Source: Fidelibacterota bacterium (lineage in GTDB: Bacteria > Fidelibacterota > Marinisomatia > SCGC-AAA003-L08 > TS1B11). Taken from it: a stretch of 64,000 nucleotides of DNA. Below the pieces are notes generated by a model that saw only the letters and a program-made list of their open reading frames with translations, made no database searches and was not told the DNA's origin. The stretch covers positions 1 to 64,000 of the forward strand of contig SCKI01000001.1 in NCBI GenBank assembly GCA_004124295.1. Reading direction: 5' to 3'. The first letter of the stretch is position 1, and every line of letters starts with the position of its first letter. A program made the translations under genes and the position numbers. Positions 47,267 to 54,857 of the stretch are shown piece by piece.

Positions 47267-47283
47267 GCCAAACTCCTAGCTGC

Positions 47284-47314
47284 CAATGCTTGAGGGAATG
47301 CGTAAAAAGCATTG
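47284..47314 (+). other. Inverted repeat after the selenoprotein gene
   Basis: CAATGCTT (47284-47291) and AAGCATTG (47307-47314) are perfect 8-bp arms with a 15-base loop, 17 bp after the stop. No T-run follows, so terminator function is uncertain. Confidence 0.35.
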
Positions 47315-47345
47315 CTACACATTGCGCTCGAAAAGTCGCATGAAC

Positions 47346-47374
47346 TTAAATAAGGCTAGGGGTGGGGGTATAAT
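47346..47374 (+). promoter_or_regulatory. Possible sigma-70 promoter facing the 3' end of the next gene
   Basis: TTAAAT (47346-47351), 17 bp, TATAAT (47369-47374) on the plus strand. It would make RNA antisense to the minus-strand membrane-protein gene that ends at 47381. The -10 is perfect, the -35 weak. Confidence 0.3.
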
Positions 47375-47380
47375 GAAGCC

Positions 47381-47857
47381 TCAAGGTACGTTATAACTCC
47401 ATAATTTTAAGTAATTGGCGATAGTCGATACAAGCACTAACAAGCCAAGTGCACCCAGTACCATTAATACGTATATGCTTAGATCCCATTTATAGCCGAG
47501 CCAAAGGAAAAAACTGTACGTAACGAGGTGCATCATTAAAACCGAATTAGTCGCATTTAACTGCCTAAATTTTTTATTCTTATACTGCGGACAGGCCTCG
47601 GGCCACTTATTATGTTGCGCCACCCAGTACAAAGTGTAGTGAACTTCCATCACCCACATGACGGCAGTTAAAAGCGCTCCAGCTATGGCTAGCGCTTGTT
47701 GAACCAGAAAACCAGGAACCAATTCGTCAAGACCGTACTGCCCAATTCCTGCTCCCACTAGGGTTAAGCCAGCGAGAAATAGGGTTAGAACCTTAAATCG
47801 CATACTCGCGTAAAATCGCATATTTTCCGCAATTTGATTTTTAACTGATTCACTCAT
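47381..47857 (-). CDS. Small multi-pass membrane protein, unknown function
   Basis: 158 residues with about four hydrophobic segments: FKVLTLFLAGLTLVGAGIG, GFLVQQALAIAGALLTAVMW, SVLMMHLVTYSFFLWLGY, and ILMVLGALGLLVLVST-like near the end. A charged loop with ACPQYKNKKFRQLNATNS divides them. I recognise no family. A GGAGG ribosome site precedes the ATG by about eight bases. Base use is clearly AT-richer than in the flanking genes, which suggests horizontal arrival. Possibly tied to phage or plasmid accessory function, but nothing specific supports that. Confidence 0.72.
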   Translation of the reverse strand: MSESVKNQIAENMRFYASMRFKVLTLFLAGLTLVGAGIGQYGLDELVPGFLVQQALAIAGALLTAVMWVMEVHYTLYWVAQHNKWPEACPQYKNKKFRQLNATNSVLMMHLVTYSFFLWLGYKWDLSIYVLMVLGALGLLVLVSTIANYLKLWSYNVP

Positions 47858-47901
47858 AGCACTGCCTCCATTTTCATTTTTTGATGAGCAAAACCGGCGC
47901 C

Positions 47902-48483
47902 CTAGCCCACCGCCTTCCGCATGATGGGCCGGGTCTCGGACCGCCGGGCCACTTCCGTGTAGCCGGCCGCCCGGAAAGCCGCCGCCAGACCGTGATAGGC
48001 GAAGGCCGCCGGCATGGGCGATTTCTTCGGCTCGACGGCGTAGCCTTCCACAATCCGGCCCCCCTGCTCGCCGACATAATCTGCCGCCGCCCGGAGGAGC
48101 TGGGTCGAGACCCCCCTCTGCCGGTACCCTTTGGCCACAAACTGGCAGACCACTGACCAGACCTCCTCGTCATCCACCGGCCGCAGAATCTTGGACCGGG
48201 TCAGCCGGCCGTAGGCCACCCTAGGCTCCATCGCTACCCAGCCCAGCGGCACTTCGCCCGCATAAGCGAGCAGTCCCGGAACAGCGCCGCCCTCCACCAC
48301 CGCCCGCATAGCCTGGCGATTGCCTGCCCCTTTTTGGGCCTCGAACTGCTTGTTGGGCAGTTGCCACCAGCGGCACCAGCAGCCTCCGCAGGCGCCGTTG
48401 GCCCCGAAGAGGGTCTCGAAGTCGGACCAGGTTTCCGGGGTAAGGGGGCGAAAAGTAAGCTGCCGGGTGGGCGAGGGTGACAT
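47902..48483 (-). CDS. GNAT family N-acetyltransferase
   Basis: 193 residues. Acetyl-CoA site in VCQFVAKGYRQRGVSTQLLRAA, the Q/RxxGxG/A pattern of motif A, and a C-terminal strand with GYTEVARRS. A cysteine-rich motif near the N-terminus, ACGGCWCRWWQLP, is a known mark of a subgroup of GNATs and could bind metal. Acceptor unknown. It stands between the low-GC membrane protein and the aminotransferase gene. Confidence 0.88.
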   Translation of the reverse strand: MSPSPTRQLTFRPLTPETWSDFETLFGANGACGGCWCRWWQLPNKQFEAQKGAGNRQAMRAVVEGGAVPGLLAYAGEVPLGWVAMEPRVAYGRLTRSKILRPVDDEEVWSVVCQFVAKGYRQRGVSTQLLRAAADYVGEQGGRIVEGYAVEPKKSPMPAAFAYHGLAAAFRAAGYTEVARRSETRPIMRKAVG

Positions 48484-48631
48484 GCTGACAGTTTAACTCG
48501 CTGAGGGCGAAGTGAGTAGGGGCCAGGGACTGGCGGAGGCGAGCGCGAACCCACCTAGCCGCCTAGTGGGTCAACCCATCATCCATGGCGGCCGCGGCCT
48601 GACGACCTTCGCCCATCACAACTCATGGGGT

Positions 48632-49828
48632 CTAATCGTGGGGCGCCTCGAGGAGCAAATCGGCATGCGCCTGGATGGCTTGTATGGCCTCAACCAGCCG
48701 CTCCAGCAGGGGTCTGTCAGCGAGGAGTTCGAACTGCCGGAGCCAGACCTGATCCCGGCAGAGCTGTTCCGTGACCGGCAATGGCGCGCCTGTATGGTTC
48801 ACGAAGGGCAACTCCTGCAGAGGCCGGTAGCCGTCGGTGGCCACGACCCCCTCGGCCATGAGGGCCTCGAGGAAGCGGGTCTTGGGAAGACCTGCGAAGG
48901 CGCCGGGATCGTACCTGAAAATCAGCAGGTGATAAGCATTGCGGCCGGTGCGCGCATAGCGTCCGGCGCAGCGGATTCCTGGAATGCCGTTGAGGGCCTC
49001 TTCCAGGAAGCGGCCGTTGCTCTCGCGCAACTCAGCCTCGCTCTCGAACGGCTCCAGCTGGGCGTTCAGTACAGCGGCCTGGAAAGCCGAAAGGCGCAGA
49101 TTGAGTCCCGCCGACAGGTGCATGAAAGCCGGTCCCTCCGGGGTGCGCCCGCAGTTGGCCAGCTCGTAAACCTTCTCATAGAAAGCATGGTCGTTGGTGA
49201 GCAGCGCGCCCCCCTCGCCGGCAGTCATGTTTTTGGATGATTGAAATGAGAAGGTGCCGGCAAGCCCCTGGGCGCCCACTTTCCGTCCGCCGTAGATGGC
49301 GCCGTGAGCCTGGGCGGCATCCTCTATGACGGCCAGGCCGTGCTCGCTGCCCAGGGACAGAAAACGGTCCATGTCGGCGGGATTGCCACCAATATGCACA
49401 GGCATGATGGCCCGGGTGCGGCCGTTGATGCGACTGGCGGTATCTTCCGGATCGAGGTTGAAAGTGAGCGGATCGATGTCGGCCAGCACCGCCGTGGCGC
49501 CGGCCCGCAGCACGGCAGAAACGGAGGCCATGAAGGTATACGCCGGCACAATGACCTCATCGCCGGGGCGGATATCCAGTGCGGCCAGCGCGGCGTAAAG
49601 GGCAACCGTGCCGTTGGCCAGCGACAAGCAGTAAGTGGCATCGTGGGCAGCGGCAAAAGCGGCTTCAAACTGGCTGACGGCGTCTGATCCCAGGCCCCAC
49701 TGATCATCGGCCAGCACCTTTTCCAGGGCGGCCTTAAACTCCGCCCTCCGCGGCGGCCAGCTGGGCCATTCGGATCGATCAATGCGCGGCCGGGCTCCCA
49801 ATAGGGCCAGTGGCCGTGATGGTGTCAT
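48632..49828 (-). CDS. DegT/DnrJ/EryC1/StrS-family aminotransferase
   Basis: 398 residues. PLP-dependent enzyme of the sugar aminotransferase class. PLP lysine in QSSKNMTAGEGGALLTND (about residue 199), with VIEDAAQAHGAIYGGRKVG before it. GDEVIVPAYTFMASVSAVL is the usual cofactor-binding segment. These enzymes transfer amino groups to keto-sugars for surface polysaccharides or antibiotics, or dehydrate cyclitols. No other sugar gene is adjacent, so the pathway is unknown. Divergent from the reductase gene. Confidence 0.92.
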   Translation of the reverse strand: MTPSRPLALLGARPRIDRSEWPSWPPRRAEFKAALEKVLADDQWGLGSDAVSQFEAAFAAAHDATYCLSLANGTVALYAALAALDIRPGDEVIVPAYTFMASVSAVLRAGATAVLADIDPLTFNLDPEDTASRINGRTRAIMPVHIGGNPADMDRFLSLGSEHGLAVIEDAAQAHGAIYGGRKVGAQGLAGTFSFQSSKNMTAGEGGALLTNDHAFYEKVYELANCGRTPEGPAFMHLSAGLNLRLSAFQAAVLNAQLEPFESEAELRESNGRFLEEALNGIPGIRCAGRYARTGRNAYHLLIFRYDPGAFAGLPKTRFLEALMAEGVVATDGYRPLQELPFVNHTGAPLPVTEQLCRDQVWLRQFELLADRPLLERLVEAIQAIQAHADLLLEAPHD

Positions 49829-49969
49829 GATGGTAGTCGTCGCATGGGAGTGCCTCGAATGCGGGCAGAATCTACATGGCCGGTCGGAAGATTACCGCTT
49901 TTTTCCGCAGCGCCCGCAGCCTACCTTAGCACCGCTTCCCATGAATCCAAGCAACCATCATTCGCTGCA

Positions 49970-50920
49970 TTGGCGCATTCCAAGCCGCTGACCTATAATG
50001 CCACTTTGGTTGGTCGGGAGGACCTCACCGACACGCTGGCAATATTCAGAGTGAGCCCTGCTGCAGGCGCCGATGGGGCAGCTGTGCCCTCTTTTGTGGC
50101 CGGACAGTACGCCGTGCTGGGCTTGAACAACGAAGCGGAGCCGGCCAAGGGTCACGCCAGACGGGCTTATTCCATCTCCTCGCCGCCCCGGGAGAAGCGC
50201 TGGCTTGAGTTCTACATCCGCTATGTGAACCAGCCCACCAGCGACAATCCGCTGACGCATCTTTTGTGGCCACTGAAGGCAGGCGACGGGATATGGCTCG
50301 GTCCCAAGATTGTGGGCAAATTCACCTTGGCCGATACGGTCGGGATTGACGATCCCCGGTTCAGGCTGTTCGTGGCCGCCGGCACGGGCCTGGCCCCATT
50401 TGTATCCATCCTGATGCAACTGGCCGCAGGGGCGGCGTCGCCGGGATGCTCTTTGGAGAATGTCGCTCTGCTCTATGGCGCGAGCCACCCCCAAGACATG
50501 GCCTACCAACGGGATCTGGAACGGGTGCTCAACCGCGCAGGCCGGCACTACTATCCCACGATCAGCCGGCCCCATCTGCACCCGGAATGGTCCGGCGACA
50601 CGGGCCGGGTGGAGACATTTTTCGATGCGGAGAAGCTGCCGGACCTCGAGAAGCGCCTGGGCTGGAAGAAAGGTTTTCTGACGCCGGAAAACAGCATCAT
50701 CTACATCTGTGGACTGCAGGGCACCATTGCCGAGACCCTGATCCGCCTTTTCAAGCGGGGCTTCGTGCCAAACGACCGCCGCCTGCGCCAAGCATTGAAG
50801 GTGCCTGACCACCTCTCGCCGACGCTATTTTTCGAGCAATATGATACCGAGCCGATCCTTGACCTGACCAATCAGCCCTTTCTCGATTCACTGGCGAAGG
50901 ACTTTCCGGCCGGGACTTAA
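49970..50920 (+). CDS. Ferredoxin-NADP reductase-like oxidoreductase
   Basis: About 316 residues from a TTG. FAD-binding barrel with FVAGQYAVLGLNNE and ARRAYSISSPPREKR (the RxYS motif), the KIVGKFTLADTV turn, and NADP-binding AAGTGLAPFVSILMQLAAG; a C-terminal extension with CGLQGTIAETLIRLFKRGF follows. Moves electrons between NADP(H) and a ferredoxin or flavodoxin. An ATG at 49844 is also in frame, but the first 42 codons have poor third-position bias, no homology and leave only 15 bp to the divergent aminotransferase gene; hence the TTG, though no ribosome site marks it. Confidence 0.85.
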   Translation: MAHSKPLTYNATLVGREDLTDTLAIFRVSPAAGADGAAVPSFVAGQYAVLGLNNEAEPAKGHARRAYSISSPPREKRWLEFYIRYVNQPTSDNPLTHLLWPLKAGDGIWLGPKIVGKFTLADTVGIDDPRFRLFVAAGTGLAPFVSILMQLAAGAASPGCSLENVALLYGASHPQDMAYQRDLERVLNRAGRHYYPTISRPHLHPEWSGDTGRVETFFDAEKLPDLEKRLGWKKGFLTPENSIIYICGLQGTIAETLIRLFKRGFVPNDRRLRQALKVPDHLSPTLFFEQYDTEPILDLTNQPFLDSLAKDFPAGT

Positions 50921-51012
50921 TTCAAATTCAGGCCCCGATTTCTTTTTCCGGGATCGTTTTATCTTGACACTTTTACGTTGGGCAACACAAGTTTATACGC
51001 GGGTAAGACCAA

Positions 51013-51021
51013 TGTGGATAA
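51013..51021 (-). promoter_or_regulatory. Perfect DnaA box upstream of dnaA
   Basis: TGTGGATAA, 65 bp before the dnaA start. A near box (TGTGAATAT) begins at 51024. Suits autoregulation of dnaA and possibly an origin. TTGACA at 50964-50969 might be a -35 but lacks a well-spaced -10. Confidence 0.75.
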
Positions 51022-51085
51022 CTTGTGAATATCGTCCACTGGCTTGCCCCAACCGTAACCCTCTAGCTTTAAAAATTGAGAACCG

Positions 51086-52435
51086 TTGGACCCCACCACT
51101 ATTTGGCAAAATAGTCTGTTGCTGATCCGGGATCGGGTGGCAGCCCAGACATTTCAGACCTGGTTTGAACCCCTTAAGGTGGAGCACATTTCCGGTGCCG
51201 AACTGGTAATCCAGGTGCCGAGCCAATTCTACTACGAGTGGCTCGATTCACACTACCGGCCGATCATTCTCGATTCCCTCAAACAGGCCTCGGGCCGAGA
51301 CCTGAAAATCAAGTACCACGTGGCCAGCAATGGTACCGAAGCGGAAGAACCCACGGTCAATCTCCCGTCGGGCGGCCTGTCCGGCAACGGTTTCTCCGAT
51401 ACGAGCCGGTTGAATGGGCGCTACACCTTTGAGAACTTCGTGGAAGGGGCCGGAAACCAGTTTGCAAAGGCCGCCGCGCTGGCGGTCAGCTCCCAGTCCA
51501 ACGCCAGTCAGTTTAACCCCTTGGTACTGTATGGTGGCGTGGGGTTGGGCAAGACCCATCTGCTACAGGCTATTGGCAATCAGATGCTGGCGCAGGCGTC
51601 CAATGCCCGCATCATTTACACGACCAGCGAAAAGTTCACCCTGGACTTCATTTCATCCATTCAGCGCAACCGAACCGATGTATTTTCCCGGTATTATCGC
51701 AATGTGGATATGTTGCTTGTGGATGACATCCAATTCTTCCAGAACAAGGAACAGACCCAAGAGCAGTTTTTCCACACCTTTAACGACCTTTACCAGCGCG
51801 GCAAGCAGATTGCCATGACGCTGGACCGCCCGCCCAGCGAACTTCACGGCCTCACTGACCGGCTGATCTCGCGGTTCCAGTCCGGTCTCATCGTTGACAT
51901 CCATCCCCCGGATTTGGAAACTCGCATCGCGATTCTGATGCGCAAGGCAGAGGCCGAGTCTCTCGATATCCCCTATGAGACAACGGAGTACATCGCCCAG
52001 TGTATCAAGTCAAACGTCCGCGATCTGGAGGGGGCGCTGATTCGCCTGCTGGCTTACAGCTCCCTCAGGCGGGAGGAAATCACCCTGGACCTGGCCAAAC
52101 AGGTGGTGCAGCAGATTTTGGGCAAAAAGGCCACCCGCCAGGTGCGGGTGGACGAAGTGATCCGCGTCGTGGCCGCCGAATATGGTCTGCGGGAGGTATT
52201 GCTGGCTGGCAAAGGCCGCAAGCAGGAGGTGGCCCATGCCCGGCAGGTGGCCATGCATCTGGCCCGGGAACTGACCGGCGCATCGCTGGTCGCCATCGGA
52301 CTTCATTTTGCCGGGCGTGACCACTCCACCGTGATCCATGCCTGCCGGACCATCGAAAGAAAGATGAAAGAGGATCCAGCTCTCGAGGCCAAAATTGTCA
52401 TGTTGACCAAGGAGCTGGCGAACCCGGTGTTCTAG
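51086..52435 (+). CDS. dnaA: Chromosomal replication initiator protein DnaA
   Basis: 449 residues. Binds DnaA boxes, opens the origin and loads helicase. Domain I at 1-80; AAA+ with Walker A YGGVGLGKTHL (about 149-159), Walker B VDMLLVDDIQFFQNKE (about 210-225); C-terminal DNA-binding helix with ELTGASLVAIGLHFAGRDHS and the TVIHACRT signature. Start codon TTG at 51086; first residues MDPTTIWQNSLLLIRDRV fit the family. Shares no operon with dnaN, which lies 28 kb away on the other strand. Confidence 0.97.
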   Translation: MDPTTIWQNSLLLIRDRVAAQTFQTWFEPLKVEHISGAELVIQVPSQFYYEWLDSHYRPIILDSLKQASGRDLKIKYHVASNGTEAEEPTVNLPSGGLSGNGFSDTSRLNGRYTFENFVEGAGNQFAKAAALAVSSQSNASQFNPLVLYGGVGLGKTHLLQAIGNQMLAQASNARIIYTTSEKFTLDFISSIQRNRTDVFSRYYRNVDMLLVDDIQFFQNKEQTQEQFFHTFNDLYQRGKQIAMTLDRPPSELHGLTDRLISRFQSGLIVDIHPPDLETRIAILMRKAEAESLDIPYETTEYIAQCIKSNVRDLEGALIRLLAYSSLRREEITLDLAKQVVQQILGKKATRQVRVDEVIRVVAAEYGLREVLLAGKGRKQEVAHARQVAMHLARELTGASLVAIGLHFAGRDHSTVIHACRTIERKMKEDPALEAKIVMLTKELANPVF

Positions 52436-52451
52436 GAAAGGAAATGATGCT

Positions 52452-52769
52452 ATGCAAAACGGTCAGAATAATCGGCGGGCGCTTCTGCCCCAGAATCAAA
52501 TTGACGCATTCATAGCTCAGCACGCCGACTGGCGATTGGAAAACCAATCCCTGCAGCGTAGCGCCAGCTTTTCAACGTATCTCGATGGTGTCGCGTTTAT
52601 TAACCGGGCCGCAGAGTTGGCTGAAGAGGCTGACCATCACCCCGATTTGCATCTGTTCTGGCGCAAGGTCGACATGGTACTGTCAACCCATGACGCCGGC
52701 GGTGTAACCCAACTCGATCTTGATCTTGCCGCCCGGCTCGATAGCGCCCTGCGCGTCTATAGCGTCTAA
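52452..52769 (+). CDS. Pterin-4a-carbinolamine dehydratase
   Basis: 105 residues. The motif ADHHPDLHLFWRKVDMVLSTHDAGGVTQLD carries the active-site histidines (split here: EEADHHPDLHLFW then STHDAGGVTQLDLDL). It recycles oxidised tetrahydropterin cofactors after aromatic amino acid hydroxylation; no hydroxylase gene is near. Follows dnaA by 16 bp with AGGAAAGGAA as ribosome site, so likely in the dnaA transcript. Confidence 0.92.
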   Translation: MQNGQNNRRALLPQNQIDAFIAQHADWRLENQSLQRSASFSTYLDGVAFINRAAELAEEADHHPDLHLFWRKVDMVLSTHDAGGVTQLDLDLAARLDSALRVYSV

Positions 52770-52802
52770 CCCCGACGCCGGTTCGGACCGGTTGAGCCCC
52801 TT

Positions 52803-53855
52803 ATGAATAGGCAACTGGCGCTGATCCTGCTGCCAGTCGCAGCTCTGCTGATCTCCCGGGCCGGTCTGCCGGCGTATCAAGCGCCTCCGCTTCAGCCACA
52901 CCACACCGCCGCCGGCTTTATTAATCCCTGGCCTGGCCTACTACAGTCCGAACACGGCTTCGGTGACATTCTCAAGTGGCAACGCGGGCGTACTGAGAGA
53001 AGTCCGCGCTACCGGGAATCTCTCGGCCGCTTTCCGCTCCGGGAGCCGGACAGGACAGTCCTCGACAGTCCCGGTGAGGGCCTGCAACTCACCTGGCTTG
53101 GTCACGCCAGTTTTCTGGTACAGCTGGGCGGCTTCAATATCCTCACCGATCCCCACCTGGGTGAGCGGGCCTCCCCGGTCAGCTGGGCCGGGCCCCGCCG
53201 TATAACCGGCGCCCCACTCTCTGCAGACCAGTTACCCCCTATTGATGTGGTGGTCATATCCCACAATCATTATGATCACCTGGATAAGGGGACGGTGCTG
53301 GCGCTGGGGAACGGCCCGGCCTGGTATGTGCCTTTGGGTTTAAAAAGTTGGCTGAATGACCTGGGTATTACCCATGTGGTCGAGTTGGACTGGTGGCAGG
53401 ACAGCACCCATCCCGGTGGCCTTTCGATCACTTGCCTGCCGGCGCGGCACTTCTCCAGCCGGACATTGTGGGACCGGGACAAGAACCTCTGGGCCGGGTG
53501 GTGGCTGGAAGCGGCCGGCCAGCGGGTCTACTTTGCCGGCGACACCGGCTACGGTCCACATTTCGCTGCAATCGGCCGCAGGTTGGGACCTCCGGATGTG
53601 GCCCTGCTTCCTATCGGGGCCTACCGGCCCCGGTGGTTTATGGCGCCGGTTCATATTGATCCTGCCGAAGCAGTGCAGGCTCACCTGGATTTGGGAGCAG
53701 TACGGAGCATCGCGATGCACTGGGGTACCTTCATCCTGGCCGCCGAGCCTGTAGACGAACCGCCCCAGCTGTACCGGGCCGCAGCCGAATCGGCCGGCCT
53801 CTCCCCGGATCAGGCCGTGCTTCTGGAACACGGCCAGACCCTCATCCTGCCCTGA
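52803..53855 (+). CDS. Metallo-beta-lactamase-fold hydrolase (NAPE-PLD / UlaG-like)
   Basis: 350 residues with an N-terminal hydrophobic segment (LALILLPVAALLISRAGL), so probably membrane-bound or exported. The metal site SHNHYDHLDKG (HxHxDH), AGDTGYGPHF and the late SIAMHWGTF are all present; THGTFGHA-like TWLGHASFLVQLGG and ILTDPHLGERASP open the domain as in N-acylphosphatidylethanolamine phospholipase D. It probably hydrolyses phosphodiesters in lipids. Follows the pterin dehydratase by 33 bp; convergent with the DUF4249 gene, 9 bp away. Confidence 0.9.
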   Translation: MNRQLALILLPVAALLISRAGLPAYQAPPLQPHHTAAGFINPWPGLLQSEHGFGDILKWQRGRTERSPRYRESLGRFPLREPDRTVLDSPGEGLQLTWLGHASFLVQLGGFNILTDPHLGERASPVSWAGPRRITGAPLSADQLPPIDVVVISHNHYDHLDKGTVLALGNGPAWYVPLGLKSWLNDLGITHVVELDWWQDSTHPGGLSITCLPARHFSSRTLWDRDKNLWAGWWLEAAGQRVYFAGDTGYGPHFAAIGRRLGPPDVALLPIGAYRPRWFMAPVHIDPAEAVQAHLDLGAVRSIAMHWGTFILAAEPVDEPPQLYRAAAESAGLSPDQAVLLEHGQTLILP

Positions 53856-53864
53856 GGTTTCCCT

Positions 53865-54857
53865 CTAAGGTGTCTGCCGGGTCACCCAGACCGGGAAGCG
53901 CTTGACCACCGACGCATAGAACAGACCCTTACCCCCCACAATGTTGCCCTGAGGCTCGATGAGGGGGTTCTGCCCCAAAGGGTCGCCCTCCAGGTAGGCC
54001 GGCAGATTCTCATCGGTCAGTTCCATGGAGATGATGTGCGGGCCGGTGTAATTGAAGAACAGCCAGCTAAACCGCAGATCGGTGCTGGAAGCATTGAAAG
54101 TCACCAGGGGCGAGCGATAGAGATTGCCCTCCTCATCCCGAGCCATATGCCCCTTGAAGGCATGGGCCGGAAAGCTGCTGTCGATGATGGCACGGCCGGG
54201 TACCGTGTCCAGGGCTTGGGAATAAGCTCGCAGAATCCCCCCTGAACCGTCTCCCACCCACTGGATAATAAACAGGGGCGTGGAAAGGAAGCTGGCACTG
54301 TAGCAGGGACCCTCCCGGTAGAGAACAGTGTCCATGGAGAGCCCGGTCCAGTCCCGGGTTTCGGCGGCGGACTCTACGCCAAGAGGATCGTTATCTTCAA
54401 GATAGAGATTGATGGCTACCACCGTATCAATGGCGTTGCCGCAGATGAAAGCGGTTGAGCCGATGCTCGCGATGGCCAGACTGTCCGGCACCGTTGCGCT
54501 GGCAGTTAACCGGTCGCCTTCGAATTCTACGGTCAGCGTGTAGGTGGCGCCCGGCTCGATGGTCAGAGACTGGGCGCCCTGGTCGATGTAGCGGCCAGGC
54601 CGCCCGGCAACCGGATCGAGGGTAACAGTCTGGCCGCCGCCGGACAGGGTCACCAGGGCGGCGGAGACCCAGCGGTTGTCATTTTCGAACGGCTCGTCAA
54701 GGGCGGAGGTTCGAGAGACAAAGACCGTATCCGGGCTGGTAGATCCGGCTGAAATGCGGCCGTATACGACCAGCTGCTCCACGTAATCGTTGCCGCCGCC
54801 GGGGTCATCGCAGGCAGCCAACAGGGCCAGCGCGCAGATAAGCAGCCTAGAAGGCAA
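53865..54857 (-). CDS. DUF4249-type lipoprotein, partner of the TonB receptor
   Basis: About 330 residues. Starting at TTG 54857 yields a short signal peptide and lipobox (LLICALALLAACDDPGG); the start overlaps the TonB receptor's stop by 11 bases. The body has an Ig/fibronectin-like N-terminal part (LVVYGRISAGSTSPDTVFV, VTLSGGGQTVTLDPVAGRPG) and a C-terminal part with SSTDLRFSWLFFNYTGP. DUF4249 proteins lie next to TonB receptors in Bacteroidota and may help capture ligand. An open frame continues 97 codons upstream, but entirely inside the receptor gene and with no homology. Confidence 0.8.
   Translation of the reverse strand: MPSRLLICALALLAACDDPGGGNDYVEQLVVYGRISAGSTSPDTVFVSRTSALDEPFENDNRWVSAALVTLSGGGQTVTLDPVAGRPGRYIDQGAQSLTIEPGATYTLTVEFEGDRLTASATVPDSLAIASIGSTAFICGNAIDTVVAINLYLEDNDPLGVESAAETRDWTGLSMDTVLYREGPCYSASFLSTPLFIIQWVGDGSGGILRAYSQALDTVPGRAIIDSSFPAHAFKGHMARDEEGNLYRSPLVTFNASSTDLRFSWLFFNYTGPHIISMELTDENLPAYLEGDPLGQNPLIEPQGNIVGGKGLFYASVVKRFPVWVTRQTP

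Noticed and set aside
49844-49969. 42-residue N-terminal extension of the ferredoxin-NADP reductase-like gene
   Set aside because: Poor third-position bias, no homology, and leaves almost no promoter space to the divergent gene.
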